Shown: piece after piece, positions 26,538-35,098 of the stretch | How the letters are laid out: each line of letters opens with the position of its first letter | How positions within the stretch are numbered: position 1 is the stretch's first letter | NCBI RefSeq assembly: GCF_000244915.1 | Contig: NZ_CM001442.1 | Coordinates: 2,914,001-2,978,000 of the forward strand | Length of the DNA: 64,000 nt | From: Bradyrhizobium sp. WSM471 | Lineage (GTDB): Bacteria; Pseudomonadota; Alphaproteobacteria; Rhizobiales; Xanthobacteraceae | Direction of reading: 5' to 3' | Program-made: the position numbers and the translations under genes | The notes under the pieces: generated by a model | The model's input: the letters and a program-made list of their open reading frames with translations, nothing else | Database searches by the model: none | What the model was told of the DNA's origin: nothing

Positions 26538-27428
26538 TTACCCGATAAAGGCCGCCAGCTCATCAGGCGTCCCCATCGGAAAGGCTTCTTTGATAAAGTC
26601 GAGGAAGGCGGATACGCGCGCGCTCAGGAGCCGGCGGGATGGATAGAGCGTCCACAACGCGATCTCTGGTCCCTCGATGTCGCCCCAATGCACCAGCGTG
26701 CCGGCAGCCAGGTCGTGACTGACCAGTGACACCGGAAGGCGGGCGGCGCCGACGCCCGCCCGGACCGCATCGCGGACCATGACGAGCGATGACAGGCGCA
26801 GGACCGGATCAATCGCGATCCGCGATCTTCCGCCTGGCATCATCACTTCCCAGCTTGTCAGCTGGTCGCCCGCGCCGCGCATGACAGCCGGCACAGCGAT
26901 GCCGTCCCTCGGTCGTTCCAGGTTTGGGCTCGCCACCACCACCAGCCGATCGCGCAGAAAGATTCGTCCGACAAGGCTGTCATCCGGATCGGGATTGACC
27001 CGAATGACGAGGTCATACCCTTCCTCCACCATGTCGACGGAGCGATCTTCCGTCGTGACGTCAAGACGGACCTCCGGGTATCTGAGCGCGAACCCCGCCG
27101 CGAGGTTTCCCATTGCAGTCTGCGAGAACAGCAAAGGCGCGCTGATCCGCAAGCGCCCCCGCGGCCTGTCCCCGCCCGAAGCGATCGCTGTCGCCGTCTC
27201 GTCAAGCTCGGTGAGCAAGGCCCCCGTCCGCTCGTAAAGGGCGCGCCCTTCCTGCGTGAGTTTCAGGGTGCGCGCTCCCCGTTCGAACAGGCGGAGGTCG
27301 AGGGCAGCCTCCAGCTCGGCGACCCGCCGGGACAGGGTGGCTTTCGGGCGTCCGGCGGCCCGTGCGGCCCGTCCGAACCCGCCGTGCCGGGCGACGAGAT
27401 TGAAGTCAGTGAGTGCGAGCAGGTCCAT
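26538..27428 (-). CDS. LysR-family transcriptional regulator
   Basis: 296 residues. Helix-turn-helix MDLLALTDFNLVARHGGFGRAARAAGRPKATLSRRVAELE, then a CrgA-like substrate-binding domain (GRLRISAPLLFSQTAMGNL, DLVIRVNPDPDDSLVGR). The start at 27428 has GGTGGAA upstream; the frame is open to 28412 only because it lies antisense to the next gene. Divergent from the NmrA-like gene at 27531 across 102 bases that contain a small palindrome, so it very likely controls those oxidoreductases. Confidence 0.87.
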   Translation of the reverse strand: MDLLALTDFNLVARHGGFGRAARAAGRPKATLSRRVAELEAALDLRLFERGARTLKLTQEGRALYERTGALLTELDETATAIASGGDRPRGRLRISAPLLFSQTAMGNLAAGFALRYPEVRLDVTTEDRSVDMVEEGYDLVIRVNPDPDDSLVGRIFLRDRLVVVASPNLERPRDGIAVPAVMRGAGDQLTSWEVMMPGGRSRIAIDPVLRLSSLVMVRDAVRAGVGAARLPVSLVSHDLAAGTLVHWGDIEGPEIALWTLYPSRRLLSARVSAFLDFIKEAFPMGTPDELAAFIG

Positions 27429-27458
27429 CGTTCCACCAGTGAGACAGTCCGTCCAGAT

Positions 27459-27469
27459 ATAGCGGCTAT
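27459..27469. promoter_or_regulatory. Candidate LysR operator in a divergent promoter
   Basis: ATAGCGGCTAT, a perfect 11-base palindrome flanked by AG and CT, lies midway between the LysR start and the NmrA-like gene. Position fits an LTTR binding site; the T-N11-A consensus is only loosely met. Confidence 0.4.
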
Positions 27470-27530
27470 CTGTTCGTTTGTGGATCACTAATTTCCCTTG
27501 TGTCTTCTGACCCAACCCGGAGTGATCCCC

Positions 27531-28400
27531 ATGACCATCCTCGTTACCGGCGCAACCGGCACCATCGGCCGCCACGTCGTCGAACAGCTCGTCAAGCGCG
27601 GTGCCGATGTCCGTGCTCTCGCCCGCGATCCTGCCAAGGCAAACCTCCCGGCAGGCGTTACCGTCGTGCGGGGCGACCTGCTCGACGTCGACTCGATCCG
27701 TAGCGCATTCAAGGGCGTCTCGACCCTGTTCCTGCTCAACGCAGTGGTGCCGGATGAATTCACGCAGGCACTGATCGCGCTCAACGTCGCCCGCGACGCC
27801 GGCGTCGAGCGGGTGGTCTACCTCTCGGTGATCCACAGCGATCGCTACGTGAACGTCCCGCACTTTGCCGGCAAGTTCGGCGTCGAGCGGATGATCGAGC
27901 AGATGGGCTTCAACGCCACCATCCTGCGCCCCGCCTATTTTATGAACAACGATCTCACGATCAAGGACGTGGTGACCGGATATGGCATCTATCCGATGCC
28001 GATCGGGAGCAGGGGACTCGCCATGATCGACGCGCGCGACATCGGCGAGATCGCGGCCCTCGAGCTCATCCGTCGTGAGCGCGCCGCAACACCGCTTCCG
28101 CTCACGCGCATCAATCTCGTCGGTCCCGATACGCTGACCGGCGCGAAAGCCGCCGCCGTCTGGTCGGAGGTGCTGGGCCGCGCGATCGCCTATCCCGGTG
28201 ACGATACCGCCGGCTTCGAGAAGAATCTCCGGCAGTTCATGCCGAGCTGGATGGCTTTCGACATGCGGCTGATGAGCGAGCGTTTCCTCACCGAGGGAAT
28301 GGTCCCCGAGACAGGCGACGTCGAGCGCCTGACCGCGCTGCTGGGCCGTCCCCTCCGCTCCTATCGCGACTTCGTCTCCGAGATCACGGCCACTGCCTGA
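27531..28400 (+). CDS. NmrA-like NAD(P)-binding protein
   Basis: 289 residues. Rossmann motif VTGATGTIGRHVVEQL at the N-terminus and the NmrA/azoreductase-like pattern (VYLSVIHSDRYVNVPHFAGKFGVERMIEQMGFNATILRPAYFMNN) indicate an atypical SDR that lacks the YxxxK catalytic pair; related proteins are NAD(P)-dependent reductases or redox sensors. GGAG lies 8 bases before the ATG. First gene downstream of a divergent LysR regulator, with a second Rossmann protein 42 bases later. Confidence 0.82.
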   Translation: MTILVTGATGTIGRHVVEQLVKRGADVRALARDPAKANLPAGVTVVRGDLLDVDSIRSAFKGVSTLFLLNAVVPDEFTQALIALNVARDAGVERVVYLSVIHSDRYVNVPHFAGKFGVERMIEQMGFNATILRPAYFMNNDLTIKDVVTGYGIYPMPIGSRGLAMIDARDIGEIAALELIRRERAATPLPLTRINLVGPDTLTGAKAAAVWSEVLGRAIAYPGDDTAGFEKNLRQFMPSWMAFDMRLMSERFLTEGMVPETGDVERLTALLGRPLRSYRDFVSEITATA

Positions 28401-28442
28401 CGGCATGGGCACGTCCCCATCACGACAACGAGGACTCCTATC

Positions 28443-29117
28443 ATGACCTCTTCAATCGCCACTGTTCCGGTGAATCCGGGAGGCGCAACGAAGATATTGG
28501 TGCTTGGAGCGACCGGTGGCACCGGTCGCCTGATCGTCAACCAGGCGGTGGCGCGGGGCTACGACGTCACTGTGCTGGTGCGTTCCGCAGGGAAGGCAAG
28601 TGACATCACGGGGGCGAAGCTCATCGCCGGAGACGCCCGCGACGAAACAGCCCTGCGCGAAGCCCTCATAGGCCGTGACGCCGTGGTCAGTGCGCTGGGT
28701 ACACCGGTAAGCCCGTTCCGCGAGGTGACGCTTCTCTCGACCGCGACGCGCACGCTCGTGAGCGCGATGAAGGCCGAGCAGGTCTCGCGGCTGGTTTGCA
28801 TCACGGGGATGGGCGCCGGCGACAGTGCAGGGCACGGCGGCTTTGTCGCCGACAATGTGATCTTTCCGCTTCTCCTCAAGAAGGTGTACGCCGACAAGAA
28901 CCGACAGGAAGCGATCGTCAGAGACAGCGGGCTGGACTGGGTCCTGGTTCGCCCCTCGATCCTCAATAACAAGTCCCGCCGAGGCTCGGTTCGGGCCCTG
29001 ACGGATCTTTCAGGCTTCCATGGCGGCAGCATCGCGCGCGAAGACGTTGCGAAATTCGTGCTCGATCAGGTGCGCAACGATACCTGGCTGCATCGTTCTC
29101 CGCTCATCACGTGGTGA
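28443..29117 (+). CDS. NAD(P)-binding oxidoreductase, SDR-like (BVR-B/NmrA type)
   Basis: 224 residues. After a short N-terminal extension the motif VLGATGGTGRLIVNQAVARGYDVTVLVR gives the dinucleotide site; RLVCITGMGAGDS and LDWVLVRPSILNN resemble biliverdin-reductase-B-like flavin reductases. Probably cotranscribed with the NmrA-like gene (AACGAGGACTCC just before the ATG). The two may form a redox-stress unit under the divergent LysR protein. Confidence 0.82.
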   Translation: MTSSIATVPVNPGGATKILVLGATGGTGRLIVNQAVARGYDVTVLVRSAGKASDITGAKLIAGDARDETALREALIGRDAVVSALGTPVSPFREVTLLSTATRTLVSAMKAEQVSRLVCITGMGAGDSAGHGGFVADNVIFPLLLKKVYADKNRQEAIVRDSGLDWVLVRPSILNNKSRRGSVRALTDLSGFHGGSIAREDVAKFVLDQVRNDTWLHRSPLITW

Positions 29118-29140
29118 CCCTTGCGTGGCGACACCCCTGA

Positions 29141-30877
29141 TCAGCGCGCGTGCAACATCGCAAGCAGGACCAAGACGACGCAGGCGAGCGCTGCCGTGGT
29201 CAATTTCCAGAACATCAACGGGCTGCGCTCCAATAGCGGCGTGATCCGTGTGTCGAGATAGGCCGGATTGGGCGTGCGAAGCTCGAAGACGAATTCGGAC
29301 AGATCCTCGTGCCGCTTGTAGGGATCCGGATGGAGCGCACGTCTGAGCGCGCCGTCGACCCAGGCAGGCACGTTGCTGTCGTCATCGGCCGGGCGGTATT
29401 TGAGCCTCCGCACGTCCGCCTTGCGCCGGATCCTGGCGATTTGGGTGCCGTAGGGAAGCTTTCCCGTCAGCATCTGGTAGCAGATCACGGCGAGTGAAAA
29501 CATGTCGGAGCGCGGCGAGCCGCCCTGCCCAAGAAAATATTCCGGCGCCGTGTACTGGACCGTTCCCAGAATTTCGTCGGCCTCGTCCTGTGGCGCGGCC
29601 TCCGCGACGCCAGCCACCTTCACCGATCCGAAGTCGATGATCTTCGCGGTGCCGGTCTTGTCGATCAGGATGTTGTCGGGCCTGAGATCCTGATGCAGCA
29701 TTTCCATGCGGTGGAAGGCGCGCAGGCCCGCGGCGATTTGCTCGACCAGTCTGCGGACGGTTTCGAGATCGGGGCGCGGGTTGTCCGTCATCCATTGCCG
29801 CAAGGTCTGACCTTCGACGAATTCGGTCGCGACGTAGAGGTAACCGCGCCGGCGCGACTGTGAGAGCGGTTTGAGCACATGCGGGCTGTCGATCCGGCGC
29901 GCGATCCACTCCTCCATCAGGAAGCGCTTCAGGTAGGCGGCATTGTCGCGCAAATCGATCGACGGCAGCTTGAGCGCGACCGGCTCCTCGGTCATAGCGT
30001 CGACGGCAAGGTAGATATGGCTGCGGCTGCTGGCGTGGATTTCGCGGACGATCCTGTAGCCGTCGAAGATGGCCCGCGGCTCCGGCAGCGGGGGAAGCGG
30101 CAGCTGCGAGGTCTGGTTGAAGATGCCGGCCGGCTCGCGCTGCGGCACCGCGTCGATGCGGAGGATCTGGACCGTGATGTTGTCGTCGCTGCCGCGCCGG
30201 TAGGCTTCCTCGACGATCGCCTTCGCCGCCCCGTCGAGCTCGGCTGCATGCTCGCTGAGCGCGCTGGTGACGAAACGCGCGTCGACGAATTCATAGGCGC
30301 CGTCGGTCGCCAGCAGGAACGTGTCGCCAGTCTCGATCTCGAAATTCTGGTAGTCGATCTCGAGCTGTGGATTGATGCCGAGCGCACGGCCAAGATAAGT
30401 CTGCTCCGAGGACACGATGATCCGGTGATCGTCGGTCAGCTGCTCGAGCGCCTTGCCCGCCACGCGGTAGACGCGACAGTCGCCGACGTGGAAGATGTGC
30501 GCGGTGGTCGCCTTGATGACCATGGCGCTCAGCGTGCAGACATAACCCTTGTCGCGGTCATAGGCATATTGGCTCTTGCGCGTCTGCGCGTGGAGCCAGG
30601 AATTGGTCGCGTCGAGCACGCGGCGGGCGGAGGTCTTCACCGTCCAGGATTCCGACGTGCAGTAATAGTCCATCAGGAAGCTCTTGACCGCCGACTCGCT
30701 GGCGATCTGGCTCACCGTGCTGCTGGAGATGCCGTCGGCGAGGACCGCCGCAATGCCCTTCAGACTGAGCATCGGCTCGTCCGGAACGAGGACGCCGTGA
30801 AAATCCTGGTTGATGGGCTTGCGACCCTTGTCGGAATGCTGGCCGACCGAGATCTGAAGTCCGCGGGTCATCGTCAT
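29141..30877 (-). CDS. Membrane-anchored PP2C phosphatase / Ser-Thr protein kinase fusion
   Basis: About 578 residues. N-terminal PP2C domain (about 5-245) with metal-site Asp in LADGISSST, HVGDCRVY, ATDGAYEF and GSDDNITV. Kinase domain (about 272-540): VALKLP lysine, HQDLRPDNILI catalytic loop, DFGSVKV, and TAPEYF in place of APE. The usual HRD Arg is Gln, a non-RD type. A single C-terminal membrane helix (about 556-576) anchors it with both domains in the cytoplasm. Lies 55 bases after the FNT channel gene, same strand, so probably under the same sigma-54 promoter. Confidence 0.87.
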   Translation of the reverse strand: MTMTRGLQISVGQHSDKGRKPINQDFHGVLVPDEPMLSLKGIAAVLADGISSSTVSQIASESAVKSFLMDYYCTSESWTVKTSARRVLDATNSWLHAQTRKSQYAYDRDKGYVCTLSAMVIKATTAHIFHVGDCRVYRVAGKALEQLTDDHRIIVSSEQTYLGRALGINPQLEIDYQNFEIETGDTFLLATDGAYEFVDARFVTSALSEHAAELDGAAKAIVEEAYRRGSDDNITVQILRIDAVPQREPAGIFNQTSQLPLPPLPEPRAIFDGYRIVREIHASSRSHIYLAVDAMTEEPVALKLPSIDLRDNAAYLKRFLMEEWIARRIDSPHVLKPLSQSRRRGYLYVATEFVEGQTLRQWMTDNPRPDLETVRRLVEQIAAGLRAFHRMEMLHQDLRPDNILIDKTGTAKIIDFGSVKVAGVAEAAPQDEADEILGTVQYTAPEYFLGQGGSPRSDMFSLAVICYQMLTGKLPYGTQIARIRRKADVRRLKYRPADDDSNVPAWVDGALRRALHPDPYKRHEDLSEFVFELRTPNPAYLDTRITPLLERSPLMFWKLTTAALACVVLVLLAMLHAR

Positions 30878-30932
30878 CACCGGCAAAGGGGAGCCTCACC
30901 CTGATCGGGCGAGGCTCTCCTGTCGAGACGTA

Positions 30933-31772
30933 TCAGGCCGCAATGCGGGGCGACGAGGCCTTGCTCGCCTGGCGCTTCGGCTGGGTCAGGACGTGCGTGG
31001 CGTAGAGGGTCATGCCGGTGAAGGCGAGGCCGCCGACGAGATTGCCGAGCACGGTCGGGATCTCGTTCCAGATCAAATAGTCCATGATCGAGAATTTCGC
31101 GTGCAGCATCAGGCCGGACGGGAACAGGAACATGTTCACGACGGAATGCTCGAACACCATGTAGAAGAACACCAGGATCGGCATCCACATCGCGATGACC
31201 TTGCCGGGGACCGAGGTGGAGATCATGGCGCCGACGACGCCGGTCGAGACCATCCAGTTGCAGAGCATTCCGCGGATGAACAGCGTCGCCATGCCGGCCG
31301 CGCCGTGCGCGGCATAGCCGAGCGTGCGGCCTTCGCCGATATTGCCGATCGCCGTGCCGACCTTGTCCGGATCCTGCGTGAAGCCGAAAGTCGTGACGAA
31401 GGCCATCATGAAGGCCACCGTAAGGGCGCCTGCGAAATTGCCGACGAAGACGAGGCTCCAGTTCCGCAGCACGCCGCCGAAGGTTACGCCGGGGCGCTTG
31501 TCGATCAGCGCCAGCGGCGCCAGCACGAACACGCCGGTCAAAAGGTCGAAGCCCAACAAATAGAGCATCGAGAATCCGACGGGGAACAGCAGCGCGCCGA
31601 TCAGCGGCTGCCCCGTGTTCACGTTGATGGTGACGGCGAACCACGCCGCGAGCGCCAGGATGGCGCCGGCCATATAGGCGCGGATGATGGTGTCGCGGGT
31701 GGACATGAAGATCTTGGATTCGCCCGCATCCACCATCTTGGTGACGAATTCCGAAGGCGCGAGATACGACAT
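30933..31772 (-). CDS. Formate/nitrite (FNT) family channel
   Basis: 279 residues, six membrane helices. FNT signatures: the central-pore His region YMVFEHSVVNMFLFPSG corresponds to the conserved EHxxxNM motif of FocA/NirC, and GNFAGALTVAFM matches the first half-helix repeat. In a nitrate cluster the likely substrate is nitrite, moved in or out of the cytoplasm. Start at 31772 has AAAGGA upstream; the frame to 31943 is not needed. First gene of a two-gene leftward operon with the kinase/phosphatase; see the sigma-54 promoter at 32029. Confidence 0.88.
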   Translation of the reverse strand: MSYLAPSEFVTKMVDAGESKIFMSTRDTIIRAYMAGAILALAAWFAVTINVNTGQPLIGALLFPVGFSMLYLLGFDLLTGVFVLAPLALIDKRPGVTFGGVLRNWSLVFVGNFAGALTVAFMMAFVTTFGFTQDPDKVGTAIGNIGEGRTLGYAAHGAAGMATLFIRGMLCNWMVSTGVVGAMISTSVPGKVIAMWMPILVFFYMVFEHSVVNMFLFPSGLMLHAKFSIMDYLIWNEIPTVLGNLVGGLAFTGMTLYATHVLTQPKRQASKASSPRIAA

Positions 31773-31909
31773 CAATGGTTCCTTTTGCTCGTGTGAGAAT
31801 AGCGTGGCGGTTTCGGACGGTACCGTTGTCGAGACGCTGCCTCCGCACGAGCCGGTGAACCGGCAATCTGCGGACCAAAGGAATTCGGAATCTCGCTTGG
31901 GATCGCGTG

Positions 31910-32006
31910 ACGACGACTGTGCCCGATGGGCCCAGCGAAGCAATATTGCTCTCCCCGAGTTTCAGCCTTTGGAGGCCTCAACATGTCGGCGGACCGCAGT
32001 CGTCGT
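31910..32006. repeat. Long-range inverted repeat in the FNT 5' leader
   Basis: ACGACGACTG at 31910-31919 is the exact reverse complement of CAGTCGTCGT at 31997-32006, enclosing 77 bases that include the 12-base palindrome AGCAATATTGCT (31939-31950) and GAGGCCTC. Transcripts from the sigma-54 promoter would start near 32017 and contain the whole element, so a large folded leader is possible. Confidence 0.55.
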
Positions 32007-32028
32007 TGACTGAGTGGTTACTGTGCAA

Positions 32029-32043
32029 GCAATCCACGTGCCA
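32029..32043 (-). promoter_or_regulatory. Consensus sigma-54 promoter for the FNT/kinase operon
   Basis: On the minus strand TGGCACGTGGATTGC fits the RpoN consensus TGGCAC-N5-TTGC exactly, with GG and GC 10 bases apart. Predicted transcription start near 32017, leaving a leader of about 245 bases before the FNT ATG. Implies RpoN control, probably with NtrC, as expected for nitrogen assimilation. Confidence 0.75.
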
Positions 32044-32158
32044 GATGACGGGCCACGCATCGCGACCAGTGCTGGCGCGGTTACGGTGTGTTTTGCGCCT
32101 TTCCATGTCGAGCGGACCATCGATGGACCAAGGTTCCGAGAGGCACGAAGTCAGGCCT

Positions 32159-32191
32159 GCCCAATTTTTGTGCGACGCACAAGAACTGGGC
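32159..32191 (+). promoter_or_regulatory. 33-nt hairpin element of the nrtA 5' region
   Basis: Arms from GCCCAATTTTTGTGC pair with GCACAAGAACTGGGC around a GAC loop: 15 positions with one mismatch and one T-G pair. The core TTGTGCGACGCACA recurs in the same form upstream of narK (36851-36883), while the outer arms differ but still pair. A TCGCCAAATTTG box follows at 32195, the same 4-nt offset as in the narK copy. Confidence 0.7.
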
Positions 32192-32261
32192 TGTTCGCCA
32201 AATTTGACGGCGTGCGGAGATTTGCCAACAGAGAGTCGCTTCGGCGCAACGCTCTGTTTTT
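32191..32261 (+). terminator. Mutually exclusive hairpins, the second terminator-like
   Basis: CTGTT (32191-32195) pairs with AACAG (32227-32231), with an inner CAAAT/ATTTG stem. The same AACAG begins a second stem, AACAGAG (32227-32233) with CTCTGTT (32252-32258), containing an inner CGC-TTCG-GCG tetraloop hairpin and ending in five Ts (32257-32261). The two stems share bases, so only one can form: an attenuator-like layout. It lies upstream of the predicted sigma-54 start, so it matters only if a further upstream promoter exists. Confidence 0.5.
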
Positions 32262-32287
32262 GCTTGGCATTGTCGATTTCTTCGCTT

Positions 32288-32302
32288 TGGCACGCTTCTT
32301 GT
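32288..32302 (+). promoter_or_regulatory. Sigma-54 type promoter for nrtA
   Basis: TGGCACGCTTCTTGT: TGGCAC, 5 bases, TTGT, with GG and GT 10 bases apart. The narK promoter has the same element and both are followed by CGCGACGCCA at identical spacing (TGGCACG-N17-CGCGACGCCA), which supports a shared promoter and start region near 32313. Leader to the nrtA ATG is about 147 bases. Confidence 0.65.
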
Positions 32303-32459
32303 TTGAGAATGCGCGACGCCATCGATGCCGTCCCTCGAAGATCTCCATCCGAATTGTGACTTCTGCCATCCGGGGCTTCCCCGGAGACGCGCCGCCGTGC
32401 GCGTCGTGCGGTCGGCATGTGCGGATAGTCGCTCCGGTCACAAAGGATCATCACATTCA

Positions 32460-33923
32460 ATGACGAAGCCAATTGATCAGTCCTCGCGCAGCGGTCGTCA
32501 CGGCCACCATCTTGGCGGAGCCAGCGCGAACGCGCTCATGCTCCTCGACCGCCGCACGTTCCTCGCCGCAGGCACCGTCGCCGCGGCGTTTGCGGTCGCT
32601 CCCGGCCGCGTCCGCGCCGCCGCGCTCAAACCCGAGAAGGAAGAACTGAAGCTCGGATTCATCAAGCTCACCGACATGGCGCCGCTCGCGGTGGCCAAGG
32701 AGAACGGGTACTTCGAGGACGAAGGTCTGTTCGTCACGCTGGAGGCGCAGGCCAACTGGAAAGTTCTGCTGGACCGCGTCATCAGTGGCGAGCTGGACGG
32801 CGCGCACATGCTGGCGGGCCAGCCATTGGCGGCCACGATCGGCTTTGGCACGAAGGCGCACATCATCACGCCGTTCTCGATGGACCTCAATGGAAACGCC
32901 ATCACGGTCTCGAACGAGATCTTCGCGATGATGAAGCCGAACATCCCGAAGGATGCGAGCGGCAAGCTCGTGCATCCGATCAAGGCCGATACGTTGCGTC
33001 CGGCGATCGAGAAGCTGAAGGCCGACGGCAAGTCTTTCAAAATGGGCATGGTCTTCCCGGTGTCGACCCATAATTACGAGCTGCGCTACTGGCTCGCTTC
33101 GGGCGGCATCAACCCCGGCTATTATTCGTCCGGCGACGTGACCGGAACGGTCGGGGCCGAAGCGCTGCTGTCGGTGACGCCGCCGCCACAGATGCCAGCG
33201 ACGCTGGAAGCCGGCACCATCAACGGCTACTGCGTCGGCGAGCCCTGGAACCAGGCCGCGGTGTTCAAGGGCATCGGCGTGCCCGTGATCACCGATTACG
33301 AGATCTGGAAGAACAATCCGGAGAAAGTGTTCGGCATCACCGCGGCCTTTGCCGACAAGAATCCAAACACCGTGCTGGCGCTGACCAAGGCGCTGATCCG
33401 CGCCGCGATGTGGCTGGACGAGAATGCCAACGCCAATCGCGCCAAGGCCGTCGAGCTGTTGTCGAAGCCCGAATATGTCGGCGCCGACAAGGCGGTCATC
33501 GCCAATTCGATGACCGGCACTTTCGAATACGAGAAAGGCGACAAGCGCTCCATTCCGGACTTCAATGTGTTCTTCCGCTATTTCGCGACCTATCCCTACT
33601 ATTCCGACGCGGTCTGGTATCTGACGCAGATGCGCCGGTGGGGGCAGATCGCGGAGGCCAGGGACGACGCCTGGTACGAGGCGACGGCCAAGAGCGTGTA
33701 TCGTCCGGATATCTATCTTTCCGCGGCCAAGCTTCTGATCGCCGACGGCAAAGCGAACAAGGACGACTTCCCCTGGGAGAGCGAGGGTTATCGTGCGCCG
33801 ACCTCGGAATTCATCGATGGCGTCACTTACGACGGTCGCAAGCCCAACGCCTACATCGATAGCCTGAAGATCGGTCTGAAGGGCAAGCAGAAGATCGACG
33901 GTGCCAAGGTCATCGACGGCTGA
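32460..33923 (+). CDS. nrtA: Nitrate ABC transporter substrate-binding protein
   Basis: 487 residues. A Tat-type signal ([19 protein letters not shown], preceded by about 28 residues rich in His, Ser and Gly) and a NrtA/CmpA-family periplasmic domain: [53 protein letters not shown]. Binds nitrate (possibly nitrite or cyanate) and delivers it to the NrtB permease. The ATG at 32460 has a weak AAGGA 13 bases away; an internal ATG at 32538 would begin right before the twin arginines and is an alternative. A hairpin separates it from nrtB. Confidence 0.88.
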   Translation: MTKPIDQSSRSGRHGHHLGGASANALMLLDRRTFLAAGTVAAAFAVAPGRVRAAALKPEKEELKLGFIKLTDMAPLAVAKENGYFEDEGLFVTLEAQANWKVLLDRVISGELDGAHMLAGQPLAATIGFGTKAHIITPFSMDLNGNAITVSNEIFAMMKPNIPKDASGKLVHPIKADTLRPAIEKLKADGKSFKMGMVFPVSTHNYELRYWLASGGINPGYYSSGDVTGTVGAEALLSVTPPPQMPATLEAGTINGYCVGEPWNQAAVFKGIGVPVITDYEIWKNNPEKVFGITAAFADKNPNTVLALTKALIRAAMWLDENANANRAKAVELLSKPEYVGADKAVIANSMTGTFEYEKGDKRSIPDFNVFFRYFATYPYYSDAVWYLTQMRRWGQIAEARDDAWYEATAKSVYRPDIYLSAAKLLIADGKANKDDFPWESEGYRAPTSEFIDGVTYDGRKPNAYIDSLKIGLKGKQKIDGAKVIDG

Positions 33924-33933
33924 CGCGCATGAG

Positions 33934-33958
33934 CCGGGCCGCCGTCAGGACGGCCCGG
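33934..33958 (+). terminator. Intercistronic stem-loop between nrtA and nrtB
   Basis: CCGGGCCG (33934-33941) pairs with CGGCCCGG (33951-33958) around a 9-base loop, 10 bases after the nrtA stop, with no T-tract. Typical of hairpins that stabilise binding-protein mRNA and lower expression of the downstream permease genes. Confidence 0.6.
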
Positions 33959-34002
33959 TCTCCTCACTCGAAGTCGGGCGATGAACGCCGAGGGACAAGA
34001 CT

Positions 34003-35091
34003 ATGGCAGCGGTTACCGACTACATCGACCTCAGCGCAGAGGAGCGCAAGCGTGCCCGCCGGGAGCGGGTGTTTGCGCGCATCAATGCAGCAGCGATTTA
34101 TCTCAACATCCTCGGATTGGGATGGCTCGTGCCGCTGGCCCGCATTGCGGCCGGCGACAGCGTCAAGCCGCAGTTGAAGGAGCTACGCCAGGGATTGCTG
34201 GTGCCGCTGATTGGCATCGGTGTCTTCCTTCTGGCATGGGCCTGGGCCGCGCCGCGGGTCAAGACGTCGCTCGGCGCCATCCCGGGGCCCGCCGAGGTCT
34301 GGACGCAGGCCGGAAACCTGTACGCCGACCATCTGGCGGAGCGCGCCAAGCGGGCGGCCTTCTACGAACGCCAGGATCAACGTAACGCCAAAGTGGTCGC
34401 TGACGGTCATCCCGAGGATGTCCGGCATCGTGGCTATGCCGGCAAGCCAACTTACTTCGACCAAATACTAACCAGTCTCATGACGGTGGCGCTCGGCTTT
34501 GCCGTGGCGACGCTTGTTGCCGTGCCGCTCGGTATCCTGTGCGGCCTCTCCCGGACCATGAACAGTGCTCTCAATCCGCTGATCCAGATATTCAAGCCGG
34601 TATCGCCGCTTGCGTGGCTCCCGATCGTGACCATGGTGGTCTCGGCGCTTTATGTGAACCCGTCGGAATTGCTACCGAAGTCGTTGGTCATCTCCGCCAT
34701 CACGGTGACGCTGTGTTCATTGTGGCCGACGTTGATAAACACGGCGCTTGGAGTGGCTTCGATCGACAAGGACCTGCTCAACGTCGGCCGCGTCCTGCAG
34801 CTGCCGACATGGCGCACCGTCACCAAGCTGGTCCTGCCAAGTTCGCTGCCGCTGATCTTCACCGGATTGAGACTCTCTCTCGGCGTGGGCTGGATGGTGC
34901 TGATCGCGGCGGAAATGCTCGCGCAGAATCCGGGCCTTGGGAAATTCGTCTGGGACGAGTTTCAGAACGGCTCGTCGCAGTCGCTGGCCCGGATCATCCT
35001 GGCTGTGCTGACGATCGGGATCATCGGCTTCCTGCTCGATCGCGTGATGTACGCGCTCCAGTCCGCTTTCACCTTTTCCAGCCAGCGCTGA
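34003..35091 (+). CDS. nrtB: Nitrate ABC transporter permease
   Basis: 362 residues. BPD-type permease with membrane helices from about residue 35 onward and the EAA-loop region [40 protein letters not shown] roughly 90-residue hydrophilic insert ([35 protein letters not shown]) precedes the main transmembrane core, as in NtrB-type permeases. Pairs with the double ATPase encoded 7 bases downstream; the two-domain ATPase implies a dimer of this subunit. GGGACAAGACT lies before the ATG. Confidence 0.88.
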   Translation: MAAVTDYIDLSAEERKRARRERVFARINAAAIYLNILGLGWLVPLARIAAGDSVKPQLKELRQGLLVPLIGIGVFLLAWAWAAPRVKTSLGAIPGPAEVWTQAGNLYADHLAERAKRAAFYERQDQRNAKVVADGHPEDVRHRGYAGKPTYFDQILTSLMTVALGFAVATLVAVPLGILCGLSRTMNSALNPLIQIFKPVSPLAWLPIVTMVVSALYVNPSELLPKSLVISAITVTLCSLWPTLINTALGVASIDKDLLNVGRVLQLPTWRTVTKLVLPSSLPLIFTGLRLSLGVGWMVLIAAEMLAQNPGLGKFVWDEFQNGSSQSLARIILAVLTIGIIGFLLDRVMYALQSAFTFSSQR

Positions 35092-35098
35092 GGCCCTG

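Noticed and set aside
27429..28412. A 624-residue frame extending the LysR gene at 26538
   Set aside because: The extension is antisense to the NmrA-like gene; the LysR helix-turn-helix begins at its own Met at 27428.
32170..32182. NtrC or NifA binding site at TTGTGCGACGCACA
   Set aside because: NtrC sites have GCAC-N7-GTGC orientation and NifA sites TGT-N10-ACA; this dyad has GTGC-N3-GCAC and TGT-N7-ACA.
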